This document shows positions 62,460 through 64,000 of a DNA stretch of 64,000 nt, one piece after another. Below the pieces are notes generated by a model. The model had not been told where the DNA came from. It did not search any database and saw only the letters and a list, made by a program, of their open reading frames with translations. Made by a program: the position numbers and the translations under genes. The DNA comes from RPQJ01 sp052035645 (GTDB lineage Bacteria; Pseudomonadota; Gammaproteobacteria; Steroidobacterales; Steroidobacteraceae): the NCBI GenBank assembly GCA_052035645.1, contig JBPOHK010000094.1, positions 11,125 through 75,124 of the forward strand. Direction: 5' to 3'. The number at the start of each line of letters is the position of its first letter. Positions within the stretch are counted from its first letter, which is position 1.

Positions 62460-63601
62460 AGGGTCCACCAGCGCACGACGGCGGTGAGCACGAGGTTCAG
62501 CGCCGCGATCGGCAGCAGGAACTTCCAGCCGAGCGCCATCAGCTGGTCGTAGCGGAAGCGCGGCAGCGTCCAGCGCACCTGGATCTGGAAGCAGCCGACC
62601 AGGAACACCTTGGTTGCGAACCCGAGTACCTGCAGCAGCACCACCGCGAGGTGCGACAACTGCCAGGCGTGGCCGCCGGGGAACACGAAGCCTTCCGCGC
62701 CGAGGAAGGGCACGGCGTAGCCGCCCAGGAACAGGGTCACCACCAGCGCCGAGATCACCACGATCTCCATGAACTCCGAGAGCATGAACAGGCCCATCTT
62801 CATCGAGGTGTACTCGGTGAAGTAGCCCGCGATCAGCTCGGACTCGCACTCCGGCAGGTCGAAGGGCACGCGCTTGTTCTCGGCGATCGCCGCCGTCAGG
62901 AACAGCAGGAAGGCGAGCGGCTGCACGAAGATGCCCCAGGCCGGCAGCCCGGCCACGAGCGGCCGGCCTTGCCACTCGACCATCGCGCCGAGGTCGACCG
63001 TGCCGTAGGTGACCACCATCGCGATCAGGGCGAGGCCCATCGCGACCTCGTACGAGATCATCTGCGAGGCCGCGCGCGCCGCGCCGAGCATCGAGAACTT
63101 GTTGTTCGACGACCAGCCGGCCAGCATCGTGCCGAGGATCCCGAGGCCCGAGATCGCGAGCACGAACAGCACGCCGGCGTCGAGGTTGGCGATCTGCAGG
63201 CGGTAGCTGCGCTCGCCGAAGAAAGCCGCGGCCGCCGAGTCCGGCGCGAACAGCCGGGCCGGCGTCACCTCGCCGCCGAACGGCACGACCGCGAACACCA
63301 GCAGCACGGGCACCGCGGTCAGCCACGGCGCGAGGTTGTAGCAGAAGCGGTCGTAGGTCTTCGGCGTGAAGTTCTCCTTCAGGATCATCTTCAGGCCGTC
63401 GGCCATGCCGTGGAACAGGCCCCAGGCCACCAGCTTCACCTGCGTGAACGGAATGCGCAGGTAGGCGCGGTTGGCGCCGATGCGGTCGGCCATGATGGCG
63501 GACTGCTTGCGCTCGACCCAGGTGAAGACGGTCGCGAGTCCCAGCAGGAAGGACAGCACGTAGACCACGAACACGCCGTGGACGACCAGGTCCTGCATCA
63601 T
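62456..63601 (-). CDS. nuoH: NADH-quinone oxidoreductase subunit H
   Basis: A 381-residue membrane subunit that forms much of the quinone-binding cavity. Hallmarks are FTWVERKQSAIMADRIGANRA near the N-terminus and RVPFDLPECESELIAGYFTEYTSM in the middle, the acidic loop thought to couple quinone chemistry to pumping. The ATG at 63601 overlaps the nuoG stop; a second ATG follows immediately. Confidence 0.96.
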   Translation of the reverse strand: MMQDLVVHGVFVVYVLSFLLGLATVFTWVERKQSAIMADRIGANRAYLRIPFTQVKLVAWGLFHGMADGLKMILKENFTPKTYDRFCYNLAPWLTAVPVLLVFAVVPFGGEVTPARLFAPDSAAAAFFGERSYRLQIANLDAGVLFVLAISGLGILGTMLAGWSSNNKFSMLGAARAASQMISYEVAMGLALIAMVVTYGTVDLGAMVEWQGRPLVAGLPAWGIFVQPLAFLLFLTAAIAENKRVPFDLPECESELIAGYFTEYTSMKMGLFMLSEFMEIVVISALVVTLFLGGYAVPFLGAEGFVFPGGHAWQLSHLAVVLLQVLGFATKVFLVGCFQIQVRWTLPRFRYDQLMALGWKFLLPIAALNLVLTAVVRWWTL

Positions 63602-64000
63602 GACGCCAGGCTCCTGAAGACCTCGGCGGCGTGCGCCACGTGCGCGGCCTTGGCGAACACCGGCAGGAACTCGGTGCGCCGGCCCTGCGCGTTGGTGAAG
63701 CTGCCGGCGCGCTCCCAGGTCGTCGACACCGGGACGACGACCGCGGCCGGCGGCGTTTCGGGCGTGCCGAACGGCGTCAGGTGGATCCACGGCACGCCCG
63801 CAAACGGCAGCGGGCCGTTCACCTCGCCCCAGGCCAGCACGAGGTCGTGCCCGGCGGCGGGGTCGAAGGCGCGCTCGCCGAAGCGCGCGACGACGCCGGC
63901 GCGGTTCGGATTCTTGTCCGCGCGGATCAGCAGGTCGTCCTCGACGACCTCGCCCGCGACGGGTTGCCAGTCCGTGTGCAGGTACGCGGCGACGCGCGAC
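63598..64000 (-). CDS. nuoG: NADH-quinone oxidoreductase subunit G, C-terminal part (partial)
   Basis: The last 133 residues of a protein that continues past the window edge. The visible sequence (HTDWQPVAGEVVEDDLLIRADKNPNR spans the edge region; then WIHLTPFGTPETPPAAVVVPVSTTWERAGSFTNAQGRRTEF) matches the molybdopterin-like C-terminal region of NuoG, including the conserved ERAGSFTNAQGR. The identification is supported by position directly before nuoH. Confidence 0.9.
   Translation of the reverse strand, partial: SRVAAYLHTDWQPVAGEVVEDDLLIRADKNPNRAGVVARFGERAFDPAAGHDLVLAWGEVNGPLPFAGVPWIHLTPFGTPETPPAAVVVPVSTTWERAGSFTNAQGRRTEFLPVFAKAAHVAHAAEVFRSLAS

Overview
This window is chromosomal DNA of a GC-rich, Gram-negative proteobacterium. 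Short tracts counted by hand run from about 63 to 75% G+C. Lipoboxes, Tat and Sec signals, outer-membrane barrels ending in Phe, an OmpA-type peptidoglycan anchor and a type I NADH dehydrogenase operon all point to a didermic proteobacterium. Gene families fit a gammaproteobacterium (Xanthomonadales, Steroidobacterales or Nevskiales-like), but no rRNA or other taxonomic marker is present, so this is an inference. I saw no rRNA, tRNA or CRISPR array. Genes are densely packed, with many ATGA or GTGA stop/start overlaps.

Layout. 1-2.7 kb (minus): glutathione-dependent formaldehyde oxidation (class III alcohol dehydrogenase, S-formylglutathione hydrolase, a GST). 2.8-4.9 kb: an exported 18-residue-repeat beta-helix protein, a WYL regulator and a small membrane protein. 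4.9-10.5 kb (minus): M16 peptidase, GH13 lipoprotein, DUF2891 protein. 10.7-13 kb (plus): an OmpW-OmpA fusion porin with a clear terminator, and an exported methyltransferase-like protein. 13-17.4 kb (minus): a pyruvate/2-oxoacid:ferredoxin oxidoreductase operon (gamma, alpha, beta) ending in a GltD-like flavoprotein fused to a two-cluster ferredoxin. 17.8-23.9 kb (plus): a two-gene RHS locus with a low-GC toxin-like tip, a candidate immunity gene and a decayed transposase. 24.2-29.4 kb (plus): DUF885 lipoprotein, an active/inactive M16 pair and an NAD(P)-binding protein. 29.4-31.8 kb (minus): membrane-anchored octaheme cytochrome c with HEAT and TPR repeats. 31.9-36.7 kb: a DUF3313 lipoprotein-like protein and a barrel protein, transaldolase, a DUF481 protein and a cation/proton antiporter.

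36.7-43.1 kb (minus): a membrane-bound uptake [NiFe]-hydrogenase operon (small subunit, large subunit, cytochrome b, protease, HyaE-like, HyaF-like, rubredoxin-HybE fusion). Its small subunit has both extra cysteines that mark the oxygen-tolerant [4Fe-3S] class. 43.3-47.2 kb (minus): MsbA-like ABC transporter, GNAT acetyltransferase, glutaredoxin-DinB fusion, exported propeller-like protein. 47.3-55.9 kb: barrel protein plus aldehyde dehydrogenase, a patatin-barrel type Vd autotransporter, acyl-CoA dehydrogenase plus CoA-transferase/racemase, M15 dipeptidase lipoprotein, small membrane protein, thioesterase. 55.9-64 kb (minus): the distal half of the nuo operon (nuoG partial, nuoH to nuoN) followed by a CBS-domain protein.

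Together the genes describe a metabolically flexible respirer. The hydrogenase feeds electrons from H2 to the quinone pool beside complex I, the ferredoxin oxidoreductase links 2-oxoacids to ferredoxin and probably NAD(P)H, and the fatty-acid and C1-detoxification genes supply organic oxidation. The most accessory-looking DNA is the RHS tip, candidate immunity gene and IS remnant at 22.0-23.9 kb.
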